The notes: generated from the sequence alone by a model not told the origin. Numbered from the stretch's first letter, positions 26,887 to 37,211 are shown. The stretch is 64,000 bases of DNA from Phaeobacter sp. J2-8 (GCF_022867865.1 NZ_JALIEC010000001.1:1036501-1100500); one strand, 5' to 3'. Numbers and translations are program-made.

Positions 26887-29181
26887 TCAGCCGTAATGTG
26901 CCACCGGCGTGCCGGCAATGGCCGCCATGTTCAGCAACCCGCGGGCGGTGATCCCCGGTGTGACCACATGCGCACGGTTGCCCATGCCCATGAGGATCGG
27001 CCCAACCTCCAGCCCGCCGGCCTTGAGCTTGAGGATATTGCGCACACCGGATGCGGCATCTGCATGGCCAAAGATCATCACATTGGCCGCGCCCTCCAAT
27101 CGTCCGCCGGGCAAAAGCCGCTCGCGCAATTCCGGGTCCAATGCGGTGTCGACGTTCATTTCGCCTTCGTATTGGAAATCGGTGTCCATTTTGTCGAGCA
27201 GGGCGATCGCCTCGCGCAGACGTTTTCCGGACCCCTCCATCTGGTTGCCAAATTGCGATTGCGAACAAAAGGCGATGCGCGGTTCCACCCCGAAACGGCG
27301 GGCATGACGCGCCGCGCCAAGGGCTACTTTGGCCAGCTCCTCGGGCGAGGGCAGGGACCAAACGTGGGTATCCGCAAGGAACAGCGGCCCATCTTCCAGA
27401 ATCATCATCGACAGGGCGCCGCGCGGGCGGTGCTGTTCGGTGCCCAGAACCTGGGTCACATAGTTCAGATGCCAGCGGAATTCGCCAATGGTGCCACAGA
27501 TCATGCTGTCGGCTTCGCCGCGATGCACCATCACGGCGGCAATGGCGGTGCTGTTGGTGCGCATCACCGCGCGGGCCACATCCGGCGTCACGCCGCGCCG
27601 CGCCATCAATTCATGGTAGGTGCCCCAATAATCACGATAGCGCGGATCGTTTTCCGGGTTCACGATGTCGAAATCGGTGCCCGGGCGGATTTTCAGCCCG
27701 GCGCGTTCACAGCGGGTTTCGATCACTTCGGGGCGCCCGATCAGGATCGGCTTTTCGGTGGTTTCCTCAAGAATGGCCTGCGAGGCGCGCAAAACACGCT
27801 CGTCCTCGCCTTCGGCAAAGACGATCCGGCGGCTGGCGGTGGCGGCGGCATGGAACACCGGGCGCATCAGCAGGGCCGATTTGAACACGCTTGCGTTCAA
27901 CTTGTTCTTGTAGGCCTCCATGTCGTCCAGCGGCCGGGTGGCGACGCCGGTTTCCATCGCGGCCTTGGCCACGGCGGATGACACAACGGCGGACAGGCGC
28001 GGATCAAACGGTTTCGGGATCAGGTAATCCGCCCCGAATGTCAGCTGCTCGCCCTTATAGGCGGCTGCGGCCTCGGCGCTGGTGGTGGCGCGGGCAAGGG
28101 CTGCGATGCCTTCGATACAGGCGATCTGCATCTCGTCATTGATCTCGGTCGCGCCGACATCCAATGCCCCCCGGAAAATGAACGGGAAACACAGCACGTT
28201 GTTGACCTGATTGGGAAAATCGCTGCGCCCCGTTGCGATGATCGCATCCGGTTTCACCTCGCGGGCGAGGTCGGGCATGATTTCCGGCGTCGGGTTGGCC
28301 AGCGCAAAGATGATCGGCGCATCGCACATCTTGGCGACCATCTCGGGCTTCAGCACACCAGGGCCGGAAAGCCCAAGGAACATATCAGCGCCTTCGATCA
28401 CCTCATCCAGGGTCCGCTTGTCGGTCTTTTGCGCAAAGGCTGCCTTTTGCTCGGTCATCTCCTCGGTGCGGCCCTCATAGACCACACCCTTGATGTCACA
28501 GAGCCAGACGTTTTCGCGTTTCACCCCCAGTTTCAGCAACATGTTGAGACAGGCAATCCCCGCCGCGCCGCCGCCGGTGCTGACAATCTTGATGTCTTCG
28601 AACGTCTTGCCCGCCACATGCAGCGCATTGGTTGCCGCCGCACCAACCACAATCGCGGTGCCGTGCTGGTCGTCATGAAAAACCGGGATATTCATCCGCT
28701 CGCGGCAGATCTTTTCAACAATGAAACAATCCGGCGCTTTGATGTCTTCCAGATTGATTGCGCCAAACGTCGGCTCCAGCGCACAAACAATATCCGCCAG
28801 TTTTTCGGGGTTGGTTTCATCCACCTCGATATCAAAGCAATCGATATTGGCGAATTTCTTGAACAGGACGGCCTTGCCCTCCATCACCGGTTTCGACGCC
28901 AGCGCGCCGATGTTGCCAAGCCCCAGAACCGCCGTGCCGTTGGACACAACCGCCACCAGATTGCCGCGTGCGGTATAGCGCGCGGCATCTGCCGGGGTGT
29001 TCTTGATCTCGATACAGGCTTCGGCCACACCGGGTGAATAGGCGCGTGCCAGATCGCGGCCATTGGCCAGCGGCTTGGTTGCGCGCACCTCCAGTTTGCC
29101 GGGTTTGGGGAATTCGTGATACGACAGCGCTGCTTCGCGCAAAGACTCTTGCGCCGTGTCCTTGGCATTTCTATCGGTCAT
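26887..29181 (-). CDS. maeB: NADP-dependent malic enzyme with phosphotransacetylase-like domain
   Basis: Oxidatively decarboxylates malate to pyruvate, giving NADPH; cytosolic. 764 aa, the long MaeB type. The N-terminal malic domain has [31 protein letters not shown] and [12 protein letters not shown]; the NAD(P)-binding domain has [16 protein letters not shown] and [12 protein letters not shown]-terminal region of about 330 residues resembles phosphate acetyltransferase ([34 protein letters not shown]) and is thought to bind acetyl-CoA as an allosteric sensor in this family. It is intact, in contrast to its damaged neighbours. A GTTTA-N4-TAAAC palindrome lies 24 nt before the start. Confidence 0.96.
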   Translation of the reverse strand: MTDRNAKDTAQESLREAALSYHEFPKPGKLEVRATKPLANGRDLARAYSPGVAEACIEIKNTPADAARYTARGNLVAVVSNGTAVLGLGNIGALASKPVMEGKAVLFKKFANIDCFDIEVDETNPEKLADIVCALEPTFGAINLEDIKAPDCFIVEKICRERMNIPVFHDDQHGTAIVVGAAATNALHVAGKTFEDIKIVSTGGGAAGIACLNMLLKLGVKRENVWLCDIKGVVYEGRTEEMTEQKAAFAQKTDKRTLDEVIEGADMFLGLSGPGVLKPEMVAKMCDAPIIFALANPTPEIMPDLAREVKPDAIIATGRSDFPNQVNNVLCFPFIFRGALDVGATEINDEMQIACIEGIAALARATTSAEAAAAYKGEQLTFGADYLIPKPFDPRLSAVVSSAVAKAAMETGVATRPLDDMEAYKNKLNASVFKSALLMRPVFHAAATASRRIVFAEGEDERVLRASQAILEETTEKPILIGRPEVIETRCERAGLKIRPGTDFDIVNPENDPRYRDYWGTYHELMARRGVTPDVARAVMRTNSTAIAAVMVHRGEADSMICGTIGEFRWHLNYVTQVLGTEQHRPRGALSMMILEDGPLFLADTHVWSLPSPEELAKVALGAARHARRFGVEPRIAFCSQSQFGNQMEGSGKRLREAIALLDKMDTDFQYEGEMNVDTALDPELRERLLPGGRLEGAANVMIFGHADAASGVRNILKLKAGGLEVGPILMGMGNRAHVVTPGITARGLLNMAAIAGTPVAHYG

Positions 29182-29204
29182 TTCTTCCCCCTGGCTGGTG
29201 ATTT

Positions 29205-29218
29205 GTTTAATGCTAAAC
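29205..29218. promoter_or_regulatory. Palindrome GTTTA-N4-TAAAC before maeB
   Basis: A perfect inverted repeat GTTTAATGCTAAAC sits 24-37 nt upstream of the maeB start codon, where a repressor could block initiation or transcription. The protein that would bind is unknown. Confidence 0.4.
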
Positions 29219-29433
29219 TAAATTGTGCCTGCGCATTAGTGGTCGCGCGCCGATAACAGTTTTAGCGGCGATATGTAAATCCAGCTTAGCGGTAACACGG
29301 GCGCATTGCAGAAAATTATCCTGCGCGGCATCGAATTGTGATGGGCGCGCGGCGGGTCCGGTGTCACGTCACACTTGCATCCTTTTGCCTGCGGCCCGAT
29401 CATTGGTCAAACTAACCGAAACGAGGGACGGTG

Positions 29434-29835
29434 ATGGATTTGTCTGAAACGGCCCGCGCGGTGCGGGAAAATGCCTATGCGCCCTATTCCGGGTTCAAGG
29501 TCGGCGCAGCGCTTTCTGCGGTGGATGGCCGGGTCTTTGGCGGCTGCAACGTTGAAAACATTGCATATCCCGAAGGCACCTGTGCCGAAGCGGGGGCAAT
29601 TGCCGCGATGGTTGCGGCCGGTCAAACCCGGTTTGAGGCCGCTTATGTCATTGCCGACAGCCCGGTGCCGGTGACCCCATGTGGTGGATGCCGCCAAAAG
29701 CTCGCGGAATTTGCGGCGTCGCCGGACGTGGTTGTGACCATGGCAACCACCGGAGGGCGCGAAACCAGAATGACGATTGCCGATCTGTTGCCCGGTGCCT
29801 TTGATGCCACGCAAATGGCAAACGCCGAGACATGA
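29434..29835 (+). CDS. cdd: Cytidine deaminase
   Basis: Deaminates cytidine and deoxycytidine to uridine nucleosides; first gene of a nucleoside-salvage operon. 133 aa, the short tetrameric type. APYSGFKVGAAL (residues about 15-26), the zinc/catalytic NVENIAYPEGTCAEAGAI (C-A-E motif), and TPCGGCRQKLAEF supply one Cys-x-Glu and the PCxxCxxxL zinc cysteines. ATG 29434 follows GAGGGA by about six bases. Its TGA overlaps the ATG of deoA by 4 nt, so translation is coupled. Confidence 0.95.
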   Translation: MDLSETARAVRENAYAPYSGFKVGAALSAVDGRVFGGCNVENIAYPEGTCAEAGAIAAMVAAGQTRFEAAYVIADSPVPVTPCGGCRQKLAEFAASPDVVVTMATTGGRETRMTIADLLPGAFDATQMANAET

Positions 29836-31138
29836 CAAATGCCCGCGCAATCATTGCCTGCGGCGGGGGGATCCGCCCACGGCGGCGGATCTGAGCTGGT
29901 TCGCCGAAGGCCTGGCCGATGGTCGGGTCAGTGATGCCCAGGCCGGTGCCTTTGCCATGGGGATTTGTCTGCGCGGGTTGGATGAACCTGGGCGGGTGGC
30001 GCTGACCCGCGCGATGCGCGACAGCGGCGCTGTGTTGTCCTGGGATCTGCCGGGGCCGGTGCTGGACAAACATTCCACCGGTGGTGTGGGCGATTGCGTG
30101 TCCTTGGTGCTTGCCCCCGCGCTGGCGGCTTGCGGGGCCTATGTGCCGATGATTTCGGGGCGGGGATTGGGCCATACCGGCGGCACGCTGGACAAGATGG
30201 AGAGCATTCCCGGCCTGTCCACCACATTGGACGAGACCGCGTTTCGGGCGGTGGTGCGCAGCGCGGGCTGTGCCATCGTGTCGGCCAGCGCCGATATCGC
30301 CCCGGCGGACAAGCGGCTCTATGCGGTCCGCGACGTGACGGCGACGGTCGAGAGCCTGGATTTGATCACCGCATCCATCCTGTCCAAGAAACTGGCGGCG
30401 GGGCTGGATGGTCTGGTTCTGGATGTCAAATGCGGCTCTGGCGCCTTCATGAAGTCGCGCGATGACGCGGGCGCGCTGGCCCGGGCGTTGGTGGCGACGG
30501 CGAATGCCGCGGGCTGTGCCACCCAGGCGTTGATCACCGATATGTCGCAACCGCTGGCCCCGGCGTTGGGCAATGCGTTGGAGGTGGATCATGTGCTTCA
30601 GGTGTTGAGCGGCGGCCTGCGCGGCCGTCTGTTTGACGCCAGCGTCGCTCTTGGCGGGGCGTTGCTTGCGTCCGGCGGATTGGCCGAGGATGTCGCAAGC
30701 GGCGAAGTCGCAATCACAGAGGCCATCACCACCGGACGCGCAGCAGAGTGTTTTGCCCAAATGGTGCAGGCGATGGGCGGGCCTGTGCATTTTGTCGAAA
30801 ACTGGCAACGATTTTTGCCCGAAGCGCCCGTGATTCGCGAGATCCCGGCGCAAGAGGCCGGGATTGTCACCGCGATTAACGGCGAGGCTTTGGGCCTGGC
30901 GGTGGTGCAACTGGGGGGCGGGCGCTTGGTCGAGAGTGATTTGATCGATCCCAGTGTCGGCTTGTCGGATGTGGTGCAGCTGGGGGATCGCGTGGTGCGC
31001 GGCCAGCCCCTTGCACGGGTCCATGCCGCGCGGGAAAGCCAGGCAGATCAGGCGGTTGATGCTGTGCGTGCCGCCATATCAATTGGCGAGGAAATGCCGG
31101 AGCTGCCCGCGCTTGTTTTGGAAAGGATCACCGGATGA
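29832..31138 (+). CDS. deoA: Thymidine phosphorylase (single-base deletion near 5' end)
   Basis: Phosphorolysis of (deoxy)thymidine to thymine and deoxyribose-1-phosphate. About 435 aa after repair. From ATG 29832 it reads MTNARAIIA, then the frame breaks. One C missing from the CC at 29857-29858 would restore ALRRGDPPTAADLSWFAEGL. Downstream, DKHSTGGVGDCVSLVLAP (phosphate loop), MISGRGLGHTGGTLDKMES (the family signature) and DVKCGSGAFMKS are intact to 31138. The stop overlaps the deoB ATG by 4 nt. The gene span is 3n+2, consistent with exactly one lost base. Confidence 0.93.
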
Positions 31139-32355
31139 CACGGGCATTTTTGGTGGTGATGGATTCGGTTGGCATTGGCGGTGCACCGGATGCCGACCAA
31201 TTCTTTAACGGGGATGTGCCGGACAGCGGGGCCAATACGCTGGCCCATATTGCCCAGGCTTGTGCCAATGGTCTTGCCGAGGAAGGCCGAACCGGGGCGC
31301 TGCATCTGCCCAATCTTGATGGTCTTGGGCTTGGCGCGGCGTGTCGGCTGGCGTCGGGGGCGGATGTACCTGGTTTGGGGGCGGCGCCGACAGGCATGTG
31401 GGGCGCGGCCACGGAACAATCGCGGGGCAAAGACACCCCATCGGGGCATTGGGAACTGGCGGGTTTGCCGGTGCCGTGGGATTGGCATGTCTTCCCGGAT
31501 ACCAACCCGGCCTTTCCCAAGGATCTGACTGATCTGGCGGCCAAACTTGCCGGAACAGATGGTGTCTTGGGCAATTGCCATGCCTCTGGCACGGACATTC
31601 TGGCGGCTCTTGGGGCGGAGCATATTCGAACAGGAAAGCCAATTTGTTACACGTCGGCGGACAGCGTGTTTCAAATCGCAGCGCATGAACAGCATTTTGG
31701 CCTGGAGCGGTTGTTGAAGCTTTGCGCCGATTTGGCGCCACATTTACATGACATGCGCGTGGGGCGGGTGATTGCCCGACCCTTTGTCGGGGAAAATGCG
31801 GACTTTCACCGTACCGGGAACCGGCGGGACTTCGCGGTCACGCCACCCGGCAAAATCCTGACAAATTGGGTGCAGGACGCGGGGCGCCCGGTGCATGGCA
31901 TTGGCAAGATCGGCGATATTTTCTCGATGCAGGGCATCGACACGGTGACCAAGGGCAGCGACGCCGAATTGATGACCGATTTGGTAAATCAGGTAGAGAC
32001 CGCGCCAGACGGCGGGCTGGTCTTTGCAAATTTCGTCGAATTCGACAGTCTTTATGGCCATCGCCGGGATGTGTCGGGGTATGCCCGCGCGCTTGAATGG
32101 TTCGACCGGGAAATCGGGGCTGTTCTGGATCAATTGCGACCGGGGGATCTGATGATCCTGACGGCGGATCACGGCAATGATTCGACATGGGTCGGCACCG
32201 ATCACACCCGCGAAAGGGTGCCGGTTTTGGCGGCTGGCCCGAGGCAGTTTCAGCAGCAATCGGCGCTGGGTCTGGTCGAATTCACCTCAATATCGGCTGC
32301 AATATGCGAACATCTTAATGTGGGTTACCCACAAGAATTGCGGAGTTTTCTTTGA
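31135..32355 (+). CDS. deoB: Phosphopentomutase
   Basis: Interconverts (deoxy)ribose-1- and -5-phosphate, linking DeoA and nucleoside phosphorylase products to central metabolism. 406 aa, alkaline-phosphatase-fold metalloenzyme. N-terminal metal site VVMDSVGIGGAPDA, PSGHWELAG, and C-terminal TADHGNDSTWVGTDHTRERV carry the paired Mn ligands D-H...H. ATGA overlap with deoA and TTGA overlap with add place it in the middle of the operon. Intact. Confidence 0.96.
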   Translation: MTRAFLVVMDSVGIGGAPDADQFFNGDVPDSGANTLAHIAQACANGLAEEGRTGALHLPNLDGLGLGAACRLASGADVPGLGAAPTGMWGAATEQSRGKDTPSGHWELAGLPVPWDWHVFPDTNPAFPKDLTDLAAKLAGTDGVLGNCHASGTDILAALGAEHIRTGKPICYTSADSVFQIAAHEQHFGLERLLKLCADLAPHLHDMRVGRVIARPFVGENADFHRTGNRRDFAVTPPGKILTNWVQDAGRPVHGIGKIGDIFSMQGIDTVTKGSDAELMTDLVNQVETAPDGGLVFANFVEFDSLYGHRRDVSGYARALEWFDREIGAVLDQLRPGDLMILTADHGNDSTWVGTDHTRERVPVLAAGPRQFQQQSALGLVEFTSISAAICEHLNVGYPQELRSFL

Positions 32356-33338
32356 TATATCGAACATTTCCAAAGGTTGAACTGCATTTGCACCTGGAGG
32401 GCGCTGCGCCGCCAAAGTTCATTGCCGGGTTGGCTGTGGAAAAGTCTGTGGATATATCCGGCGTCTTTGACGAACGGGGCAATTATGTCTTTCGCGATTT
32501 CGTGCATTTCCTGTCGGTCTATGAGGCCGCAACGCAGGTGCTGCAAAGCCCGGAAGACTTTCGCCGCCTGACCCTTGCGGTACTGGAAGAAAGCGCCGCA
32601 AACGGTGTTGTGTACAGTGAATCTTTCCTTTCACCTGACTTCTGCGGCGGGGGCGATCTGGGCGCGTGGCGCGAATATTTGCATGCGATCCGCGATGCCG
32701 CAGATCAGGCCGAGCGCGATTTTGGCATCACCCTTCGCGGGATTGTCACCTGTGTCCGGCATTTCGGCCCGGAACAGGCCAAGGCCACGGCGCGATGTGC
32801 GGCGGAAACTGCGGATGAATGGCTCTGTGGGTTTGGCATGGGCGGCGATGAAAATATCGGCCAGCAAAAGGATTATGCCTATGCTTTTGACATGGCGCGC
32901 GAAGCGGGGTTGCGGCTGACCACCCATGCGGGCGAATGGCGCGGGCCAGAGGAGGTGCGCAATGCGGTGCGGGACCTGAAGGTCGAAAGGATCGGCCATG
33001 GCGTGCGTGTGATCGAGGATCTTTCGCTGGTCGAAGAACTGGCCGAAAAATCGGTGGTGCTGGAGGTCTGTCCCGGATCGAACGTGGCGCTGGGCGTTTA
33101 CCCGAACATCGCCGCGCACCCGATTGAAAAACTTCGCGAAAGAGGGGTAAAGGTTACGGTCTCTACCGACGACCCGCCGTTTTTCCACACCACGATGACC
33201 CGTGAATACGAGGCGCTCGCCAAAACATTCAAATGGGACGAAAACGATTTTGACAGCCTGAACCAGACGGCTATTGATGCCGCGTTCTGCGATCAGACCA
33301 CCCGTGACGCCATTAAACAGAAGCTGGACCGAACATGA
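32352..33338 (+). CDS. add: Adenosine deaminase
   Basis: Deaminates adenosine and deoxyadenosine to inosine nucleosides; cytosolic zinc amidohydrolase. 328 aa. [16 protein letters not shown] (HxH zinc pair), [12 protein letters not shown] (His ligand), IGHGVRV (catalytic His) and [14 protein letters not shown] (Asp-Asp) complete the active site. The start is a TTG at 32352 that overlaps the TGA of deoB; no ATG fits better, and [16 protein letters not shown] is the family start. Its TGA overlaps the ATG of upp. Confidence 0.94.
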   Translation: MIYRTFPKVELHLHLEGAAPPKFIAGLAVEKSVDISGVFDERGNYVFRDFVHFLSVYEAATQVLQSPEDFRRLTLAVLEESAANGVVYSESFLSPDFCGGGDLGAWREYLHAIRDAADQAERDFGITLRGIVTCVRHFGPEQAKATARCAAETADEWLCGFGMGGDENIGQQKDYAYAFDMAREAGLRLTTHAGEWRGPEEVRNAVRDLKVERIGHGVRVIEDLSLVEELAEKSVVLEVCPGSNVALGVYPNIAAHPIEKLRERGVKVTVSTDDPPFFHTTMTREYEALAKTFKWDENDFDSLNQTAIDAAFCDQTTRDAIKQKLDRT

Positions 33339-33967
33339 CAGACCATTTGACCGTTGTTGATCACCCCCTGGTGCAACACAAACTGAGCCTGATGCGCGAC
33401 AAAGAGACCTCGACCGCGGGGTTCCGGCGGCTGCTGCGCGAAATCAGCCAGCTTCTGGCCTATGAAATCACCCGCAGCCTGCCGATGACGACCCAGCGTA
33501 TCGAAACCCCGATGGAACCGATGGATGCGCCGGTTCTGGATGGCAAGAAGCTGGCGTTGATCTCTATTCTGCGGGCTGGCAACGGGCTGTTGGATGGTGT
33601 GCTGGAGCTGATTCCATCGGCGCGGGTCGGCTTTGTCGGACTGTATCGTGACGAGGAAACGCTGGAGCCGGTGCAATATTACTTCAAGGTACCGGATGGC
33701 CTGGATGATCGGCTGGTGATTGCGGTTGATCCGATGCTGGCCACCGGCAATTCATCGGCTGCGGCCATTGATCTTTTGAAAGAGGCGGGGGCCACCAACA
33801 TCCGGTTCCTGTGTCTGCTTGCGTCGCCCGAAGGTGTCGCGCGGATGAAAGAGACCCACCCCGATGTTCCGATTGTCACGGCCTCGCTGGATAGCCACCT
33901 GAATGAAAAGGGATATATCGTTCCGGGGCTCGGAGACGCCGGAGATCGCATGTTCGGCACCAAATAA
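33335..33967 (+). CDS. upp: Uracil phosphoribosyltransferase
   Basis: Converts uracil and PRPP to UMP; last gene of the salvage operon. 210 aa, full length. The N-terminal [40 protein letters not shown], and the PRPP-binding loop [20 protein letters not shown] with [13 protein letters not shown] at the C-terminus are all as in the family. ATGA overlap with add. No terminator with a T-run is evident in the 64 nt before the SPOR gene. Confidence 0.97.
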   Translation: MTDHLTVVDHPLVQHKLSLMRDKETSTAGFRRLLREISQLLAYEITRSLPMTTQRIETPMEPMDAPVLDGKKLALISILRAGNGLLDGVLELIPSARVGFVGLYRDEETLEPVQYYFKVPDGLDDRLVIAVDPMLATGNSSAAAIDLLKEAGATNIRFLCLLASPEGVARMKETHPDVPIVTASLDSHLNEKGYIVPGLGDAGDRMFGTK

Positions 33968-34031
33968 CCTGACACGGCTTTACTAAGGCACAACCATTTG
34001 CGATGCTGCCCTAAACCTGTGGGGACTGGTT

Positions 34032-35318
34032 ATGAAAAAACTGAATGGTTTTGCGGCGTTTGCGGCTGCAATGGGAATGTCATTTGTCACGTCGGCGGTG
34101 TCGGCACAGATCCGGGATGATTTGGCGGCACCGGCAGAGGTGCCGTCGGATTCTTACAGCGGGCGACAATATGTCGACAGCCGGGGCTGTATTTATATCC
34201 GCGCCGGAATCGACGGTTCGGTCACGTGGGTGCCGCGTGTCGATCGCAACCGCAAGGTGATCTGTGGTCAGCAGGCCGCGGGTGGCGGCAGCCGGGTTGC
34301 CGAAGCACCAAAGAAACAGCCAGAACCGGTCAATATCGTGCCCGAGGCACCGGCGGCAACACCGGTGGCTGCACCTGCACCGCGCCGGGTTGTCCGCGAA
34401 GCGGCGGTTGCGCCCGCACCCGTGGCCAAACCGCGTCCAGTGACCGTGCGTCGTGCGCCGCCAACCGTTGTACCCGCCACGCGCGTTGTGGTGCGCCCAC
34501 CGGCACCTGCCGCACCGGTTGTTGTGCGCCGCGCCGGGGTCCTGCCGCCCAATACCGTGCGTCGGTATGATGTGTCCTGTTCCACGACGCGGACAACCAA
34601 TTGTGGCAAGGTGTCCGGCCCGGTTGTGGTCGTGAACAAGGATCGCCGCGTGGTGCAAACAACAAGCGACGGCGTGCGTGTTTATGCCGGCAGCAGCGGC
34701 ACAGGATATGTCACCGGAAAATCGGTGGTCGCGCCGAAGGCGGCCTTTGAACGTGGCGCGTCGCATCGGGTGCCGATCCCAAAAGGCTATCAGCCGGCCT
34801 TCAAGGATGGGCGTCTGAGCACCACGCGGGCGCATCAGACCCTGGATGGGCGTCGCAAGATGCTGTTGATCTGGACCAATACGGTGCCGCGCCGGTTGAT
34901 TGACAAATACACCGGCGACGAAGTCAGCGTCTATTTCCCGAAACTGCAATACCCTTATACCTCGATGCGCCAACAGCAGGCGGCGGGCATCGTGTCATCG
35001 CGCGGCGAAATTCCCAAGGCGGCCCCGCAAAAGGTCCGCAAGGCCGCACCTGCGCCTGCGCGGGCACCGGTCCCACATCAGGCGGCCAGCCATCGTTATA
35101 TCGAGGTTGGCAGCTTCTCCAGCCAGCAAAAGGCCCAGGCGGCGATCCGGAATTTGCAATCCTCCGGGCTGCCGGTGCGGATCAATGAATTCACCCGGTC
35201 AGGCACACACTACCGGATGGTTCTGGTTGGGCCGTTCCAGCGGCAGGACCGTTTGCGCGCGGCTTTGGATGTGGTGCGCAACCGGATCGGCTATCGCAGC
35301 GCGTCCTTGCGCAACTAA
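34032..35318 (+). CDS. SPOR-domain periplasmic protein
   Basis: 428 aa. Signal peptide MKKLNGFAAFAAAMGMSFVT...SAQ (cleavage about residue 26). A long Ala/Pro/Val/Arg-rich linker (about residues 100-170) follows, then a unique middle domain (RYDVSCSTTRTTNCGKV). The last 70 residues form a SPOR domain (RYIEVGSFSSQQKAQAAIRN, YRMVLVGPF), which binds denuded peptidoglycan at the division septum. A role in septal wall or envelope maintenance is inferred. It is tail-to-tail with the M48-like gene, only 1 nt apart. Confidence 0.88.
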   Translation: MKKLNGFAAFAAAMGMSFVTSAVSAQIRDDLAAPAEVPSDSYSGRQYVDSRGCIYIRAGIDGSVTWVPRVDRNRKVICGQQAAGGGSRVAEAPKKQPEPVNIVPEAPAATPVAAPAPRRVVREAAVAPAPVAKPRPVTVRRAPPTVVPATRVVVRPPAPAAPVVVRRAGVLPPNTVRRYDVSCSTTRTTNCGKVSGPVVVVNKDRRVVQTTSDGVRVYAGSSGTGYVTGKSVVAPKAAFERGASHRVPIPKGYQPAFKDGRLSTTRAHQTLDGRRKMLLIWTNTVPRRLIDKYTGDEVSVYFPKLQYPYTSMRQQQAAGIVSSRGEIPKAAPQKVRKAAPAPARAPVPHQAASHRYIEVGSFSSQQKAQAAIRNLQSSGLPVRINEFTRSGTHYRMVLVGPFQRQDRLRAALDVVRNRIGYRSASLRN

Positions 35319-35319
35319 C

Positions 35320-36345
35320 CTATTGTTCGCAAATCACTTGCAGGCGGAGCCAGTCGTTGTCTGACATGACCGGCTCCGCCTGTTTGCCGTTCATTGGGTC
35401 GGCTTCGATCAATCGCAACGTGGATTCGCCGGTCGCATCGCGGGCATAGGCATAGGGCGTCGAGCCCAGTTGCGCCGCGGCAAAACCCGCCAGCAGGTCA
35501 TCTGTCGCCACCGGTGCGGGCTGGGTGATCATCAAGGATTCTGCATAGGTGTCCAGCGCATCGTCGGGCAATTGGCCCGTGGTCAGAAGCTGCGCGGTGG
35601 CGAACATGCCAGCCTGGCGCAAAAGGGCCTCCAACGGATCGGCCTGCGCCGCGCGCAGATTTTCCGCCAGCACATAACCGGCGGCGGCCTCGGGGTCTTC
35701 GTGATCTTCCAGCACCGATCTGTTCAACAGGATGAAGCCGCCCGGTAAATGGGCGGTGTCGCGGTTGGCGGTGCGCAGGACAATCAAATCGCTGGCCCGC
35801 TCGGGCCCCAGAATCCGGCGGCCCAACATGCGCAGCGACGGTGCGGATGCCTCGGCCCGGCAGGGCGGGCCGGTCACCCGGCTGAGCGTGTCCAGCAAGG
35901 TCAGACCAATTGCATCGCGTTTCACCGCCGGGACCACCCGCATCGTGTGCGACAGCAGCGCCTCGGGCAGCCAGAACAGCGCGCCCGCAAGAAAGGTGGT
36001 GATCGCCGTCGCCCCCAAAACCCAGCGCAGACGACCTTCGCGCGGACGACGGCGGTCGATTTCACGGCGCAGGCGTTCAATGGCGTCGATCATTTCGCGC
36101 GCGTCTTCGTCCAGCTCCAGCTCTTCTCCGGGGTCGCCGTCGGGGTGGTAACGGGCCGGGATCTGGCCGGGGTTGGCGCGTTCAATCGCGGTCAGCGACC
36201 AATGGGTCAGGGCCTGGTCGTTGGTATCGGACAGGATGAGCGTCGCTTTGCCCAAGGATACGACGACATCGCGCCGCTGTACTCCTGGCGCTGCGCGCCA
36301 GAGACCGCCTGCCTCCAACCGCTGAAATTGCGTCAACGCTGTCAT
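35320..36345 (-). CDS. Membrane protein with degenerate M48 peptidase-like domain
   Basis: 341 aa with one central membrane helix (residues about 106-130, LRWVLGATAITTFLAGALFW). The C-terminal half resembles M48 (Ste24/HtpX-like) peptidases: LPGGFILLNRSVLEDHEDPE aligns with the segment before the zinc motif. Where M48 enzymes have HExxH, this protein reads AENLRAA, so it should not bind catalytic zinc. A non-catalytic adaptor or regulator role is inferred. It is a Rhodobacteraceae-type protein with no established function and stands alone. Confidence 0.68.
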   Translation of the reverse strand: MTALTQFQRLEAGGLWRAAPGVQRRDVVVSLGKATLILSDTNDQALTHWSLTAIERANPGQIPARYHPDGDPGEELELDEDAREMIDAIERLRREIDRRRPREGRLRWVLGATAITTFLAGALFWLPEALLSHTMRVVPAVKRDAIGLTLLDTLSRVTGPPCRAEASAPSLRMLGRRILGPERASDLIVLRTANRDTAHLPGGFILLNRSVLEDHEDPEAAAGYVLAENLRAAQADPLEALLRQAGMFATAQLLTTGQLPDDALDTYAESLMITQPAPVATDDLLAGFAAAQLGSTPYAYARDATGESTLRLIEADPMNGKQAEPVMSDNDWLRLQVICEQ

Positions 36346-36499
36346 CTATTGGGCCTGCTCCGCCTCTGTTTGCAGCAATCTTACATGACGGGGGCGGTCG
36401 CGTCCATCGGGCCTGACCCCGCGTCGGCTGCACGCCTGTTGCCGGGGCCAAGCATATCAGGCAAATCAATGCCGGAAAATCCCGCTTGCGCCGATTTTC

Positions 36500-36590
36500 C
36501 CGGTCGTAACATCGACCCGCTTAACATGGCCCGGCGTAACGTGGCCCGGCGTAGCGTGGTCCGGCGTAACATGGCGCTACGCGACCTGGA
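36500..36590. repeat. 15-bp tandem minisatellite
   Basis: About five to six copies of a 15-bp unit close to CCGGCGTAACATGGC lie head to tail (best copies 36531-36545, 36546-36560, 36561-36575; diverged copies on both sides). Being a multiple of 3, the array is open on both strands and its translation looks like pentapeptide repeats (minus: LRRTT LRRAT LRRAM). No gene with a start site uses it. Confidence 0.8.
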
Positions 36591-36635
36591 CCGGGGCGTG
36601 ACATGGCGGGGCGCAAAGGCAAGCGCCGATATCTG

Positions 36636-37169
36636 TCAATAGATATATCGGATCTGGTCGGTCCAGTACCGTTCGACCCGCCGCAGGGACACGGTAATGT
36701 CGTCGATTCCCTCAGGCCCCAACACACCACGGGATTCCAGCCCCTCGGCATGGCGAGAGAACAATTGTGCCACCACATCGCGGATTTCACGTCCCTTGGG
36801 GGTCAGTTTGACCCGTACGGATCGACGGTCGATTTCACAGCGCTGATGGTGCATATACCCGGCTTCGACCAGCTTTTTCAGGTTATAGCTGACGTTGCTG
36901 CCCTGGTAATATCCGCGGCTTTTCAATTCGCCTGCTGTGACCTCGTTCTCGCCGATGTTGAACAGCAACAGCGCCTGTACCGCATTGATTTCCAACACGC
37001 CGACACGTTCGAATTCATCTTTGATCACGTCCAACAGCAATCTGTGCAGGCGTTCCACCAGAGCAAGCGCCTCCAGATAGTTGGCCATAAAGCCCGCATT
37101 GCCAGCGGGCGGGGGGAATGGATGCTCATTCGGGACCGCCTTTATCTCTATTGGCGGAAGTTGCGGCAA
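36636..37169 (-). CDS. MarR-family transcriptional regulator (LdtR-like)
   Basis: 177 aa as written from TTG 37169; ATG 37088 (MANYLEALALVERLH) would give 150 aa. The winged helix-turn-helix covers VLEINAVQALLLFNIGENEV then AGELKSRGYYQGSNVSYNLK and a wing with EIDRRSVRVKLTPKG. The SNVSYNLKKLVEAGYMHHQR stretch resembles the LdtR subgroup of alphaproteobacteria, regulators linked to cell-envelope and stress genes. It is monocistronic on the minus strand. No operator is apparent. Confidence 0.85.
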   Translation of the reverse strand: MPQLPPIEIKAVPNEHPFPPPAGNAGFMANYLEALALVERLHRLLLDVIKDEFERVGVLEINAVQALLLFNIGENEVTAGELKSRGYYQGSNVSYNLKKLVEAGYMHHQRCEIDRRSVRVKLTPKGREIRDVVAQLFSRHAEGLESRGVLGPEGIDDITVSLRRVERYWTDQIRYIY

Positions 37170-37211
37170 AAAACCGAAAAAAGCGTTAAAAACCGTTTGG
37201 ATTTTCCGGGC

